A DNA stretch of 7,196 bases from an uncultured Chromatiaceae bacterium (lineage in GTDB: Bacteria > Pseudomonadota > Gammaproteobacteria > Enterobacterales > Alteromonadaceae), in assembly GCA_946482325.1 (NCBI GenBank), contig CAMLRA010000187.1:1-7196 (forward strand), given 5' to 3'. Positions 6,061 through 7,196 of this stretch are shown here, in pieces. The notes under the pieces are model-generated. The model saw only the letters and a program-made list of their open reading frames with translations, was not told where the DNA came from and ran no database searches. Made by a program: the position numbers and the translations under genes. Within the stretch, counting starts at the first letter, position 1. Each line of letters starts with the position of its first letter.

Positions 6061-6089
6061 TTTACAGCAGCATAAACCACGATCGGCAA
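6061..6089 (-). promoter_or_regulatory. pfkA: Candidate promoter of pfkA
   Basis: On the minus strand TTGCCG (6084-6089) and TGTAAA (6061-6066) are 17 bp apart, each matching four of six consensus bases, and the -10 is preceded by TGC as in extended -10 promoters. The start would fall near 6054, giving a short leader that includes the AGGT ribosome site. No Cra-like or CRP-like palindrome was seen nearby. Confidence 0.4.
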
Positions 6090-6157
6090 CTTTGGGTTGA
6101 TATAACGCAAACACCGCTCAGTTCACGACAAAATGCGGCAGGAATCACGGATAACAG

Positions 6158-6186
6158 GCGACAAATGTGGCAAAAACAACGACAAT
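6158..6186 (+). promoter_or_regulatory. Candidate promoter of the EamA transporter gene
   Basis: GCGACA (6158-6163) and GACAAT (6181-6186) are separated by 17 bp, each with four of six consensus matches, followed by a GC-rich discriminator (AGCGCGC) and a T-run. The start would be near 6193, about 24 bases before the ATG. The rest of the 179-base intergenic region (6038-6216) holds the pfkA promoter candidate and nothing else recognised. Confidence 0.4.
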
Positions 6187-6216
6187 AGCGCGCTTTTTTT
6201 CAACTAAGGGTAGGGT

Positions 6217-7167
6217 ATGCATCAGGCGTCCGGCCGCAGTTTTTACGGCTTTATTCTGGCATTAATCACAGCAGTGCTATGGGGCATGTTGCCCATCGCA
6301 TTAAAGCACTTACTGGTGGATCTCAGCGCGAATACCATCACCTGGGTACGGTTTTTAGTCGCCGCGTTATTTGTCAGTGCGGTACTCTGGCACAAGAATG
6401 CACTACCGACAGTGCGTGGCCTCAGTAAAAAAGCACTGACCCTATTACTGATCGCCATCGGCGGTTTGTTGTCTAATTACATCTTATACCTGATGGGGCT
6501 GCATTTATTGACGGCGGAAACTGCACAAGTAGTGATCCAGTTAGCGCCTTTTTTGATGATGATGGGTGGTATTTTTATCTTCCGTGAGCAGCTCTTACTG
6601 TGGCAAAAGATTGGCGCAACGCTGTTAGTGATCGGATTGCTGCTGTTTTTTAACGAAAAACTTTTGGTATTGCTAACCCAGTTTAATCAGGACAGTCTGG
6701 GGGTGTTGCTGGTGATCATCGCTGCCGTGACCTGGGCTTGTTATGCCCTGGCGCAGAAACAGCTATTAATGACCTTTAACTCGCAGCAAATTATGTGGCT
6801 GATTTATTTGGCCGGCGCAGTGTGTTTCGTGCCGTTGATTGATTTGACTCCAGTGCTGCAATTGTCCGGTTTACAGTGGGGCTTGTTGGCATTTTGTTGT
6901 CTGAATACCATCATTGCTTATGGCGCCTTTGCCGAGGCGCTGGAACATTGGGAAGCGTCGAAAGTCAGTGCAGTGCTTGCTATTACGCCGCTGCTGACTA
7001 TTTTGTTCGCCAATATAGTCAGCTGGCTGTTTCCAGAAGCCGCGCCGGCGCAAGCATTGAATTTCTGGTCCGTTGCCGGGGCTTTACTGGTCGTTGCCGG
7101 CTCAGCCATCACAGCGTTATCACCGCTGTTAAAACATCATCTGGCCGGCAAACGGCAAGCTGGTTGA
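6217..7167 (+). CDS. EamA/DMT-superfamily transporter
   Basis: This 316-residue protein of the inner membrane belongs to the drug/metabolite transporter superfamily, whose members move small metabolites, often amino acids or nucleosides, usually outward. About ten hydrophobic segments are seen (near 9-30, 38-58, 71-93, 100-121, 128-146, 158-179, 190-208, 216-237, 248-270 and 280-301). They form two EamA repeats. The internal duplication is visible: ITAVLWGMLPIALKHLL (17-33) in the first half matches IAAVTWACYALAQKQLL (168-184) in the second. QLAPFLMMMGG with FREQLLLWQKIGA (about 108-134), and AITPLLTIL with a Glu-containing stretch in the second half, are the typical segment 4/5 and 9/10 signatures. 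The C-terminus is short and basic (KHHLAGKRQ). AAGGG six bases upstream sets the ATG. It starts divergently from pfkA. The substrate cannot be inferred from the sequence or neighbours. Confidence 0.93.
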   Translation: MHQASGRSFYGFILALITAVLWGMLPIALKHLLVDLSANTITWVRFLVAALFVSAVLWHKNALPTVRGLSKKALTLLLIAIGGLLSNYILYLMGLHLLTAETAQVVIQLAPFLMMMGGIFIFREQLLLWQKIGATLLVIGLLLFFNEKLLVLLTQFNQDSLGVLLVIIAAVTWACYALAQKQLLMTFNSQQIMWLIYLAGAVCFVPLIDLTPVLQLSGLQWGLLAFCCLNTIIAYGAFAEALEHWEASKVSAVLAITPLLTILFANIVSWLFPEAAPAQALNFWSVAGALLVVAGSAITALSPLLKHHLAGKRQAG

Positions 7168-7190
7168 TCCGGCTGGCTGTTTTTGCCGGC
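7144..7190 (+). repeat. Inverted repeat over the end of the transporter gene
   Basis: GCCGGCAAA (7144-7152) and TTTGCCGGC (7182-7190) are perfect 9-bp inverted arms with a 29-base loop that contains the stop codon. A shorter alternative, CCGGC with GCCGG (7169-7189), is also possible. It might be part of a terminator, but no T-tract follows before the window ends at 7196. Confidence 0.3.
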
Positions 7191-7196
7191 GGTGGG

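Noticed and set aside
6093..6126. Possible LytTR direct repeats TGGGTTGAT (6093-6101) and TCAGTTCAC (6118-6126) before the transporter gene
   Set aside because: They match the general LytTR half-site only partly (about seven and eight of nine positions), and the gap of 16 bases does not fit the usual 12-13.
1..7196. Mobile element, defence island, CRISPR or RNA gene
   Set aside because: No transposase or integrase motif, repeat array, attachment-like duplication or tRNA-like sequence was seen, and the genes are common housekeeping families.

Overview
The window looks like ordinary chromosomal sequence from a gammaproteobacterium, most likely a marine or freshwater Alteromonadales/Rheinheimera-like lineage. 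This placement is an inference. It rests on a HinT protein very close to the Escherichia coli one, an ATP-dependent PfkA of enterobacterial type, a LytS/LytTR two-component pair, and GC content near 50%. No phage, transposon, CRISPR, tRNA or rRNA signature was seen. No new defence or mobile system was recognised.

Layout. (1) Positions 1-198 hold the 3' end of a plus-strand gene that resembles the C-terminus of a 6-pyruvoyl/6-carboxytetrahydropterin synthase-like protein. A perfect hairpin terminator (223-245) follows it. (2) A minus-strand M61-family metallopeptidase with a C-terminal PDZ domain (279-2096) converges on that gene. It is transcribed divergently from hinT (2163-2513). Their 66-bp intergenic region carries overlapping -10 elements on the two strands and a 12-bp palindrome. 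(3) hinT is followed directly by a hotdog-fold acyl-CoA thioesterase, which either overlaps it by one base or, as preferred here, starts at 2579 behind its own promoter. (4) An extended -10 promoter (3050-3058) drives a two-gene operon with a 17-bp overlap: a membrane sensor kinase of the LytS/AlgZ type (TTG start) and a LytTR response regulator. (5) A strong bidirectional terminator (4998-5029) separates the regulator from a convergent 6-phosphofructokinase gene, pfkA (minus strand, 5051-6037). (6) A 179-bp region with divergent promoter candidates separates pfkA from a plus-strand EamA/DMT-family transporter (6217-7167).

How the genes relate. Only the kinase and regulator clearly work together, as a phosphorelay from a membrane sensor to a DNA-binding LytTR protein. 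The other genes are single-gene units in peptide breakdown, nucleotide phosphoramidate hydrolysis, acyl-CoA hydrolysis, glycolysis and small-molecule transport. The points most worth a second look are the shared promoter and palindrome between the peptidase and hinT, the thioesterase start and internal promoter, the TTG start of the kinase beneath an out-of-frame ATG, the altered allosteric site of PfkA, and a recurring -10 plus GC-rich discriminator pattern.
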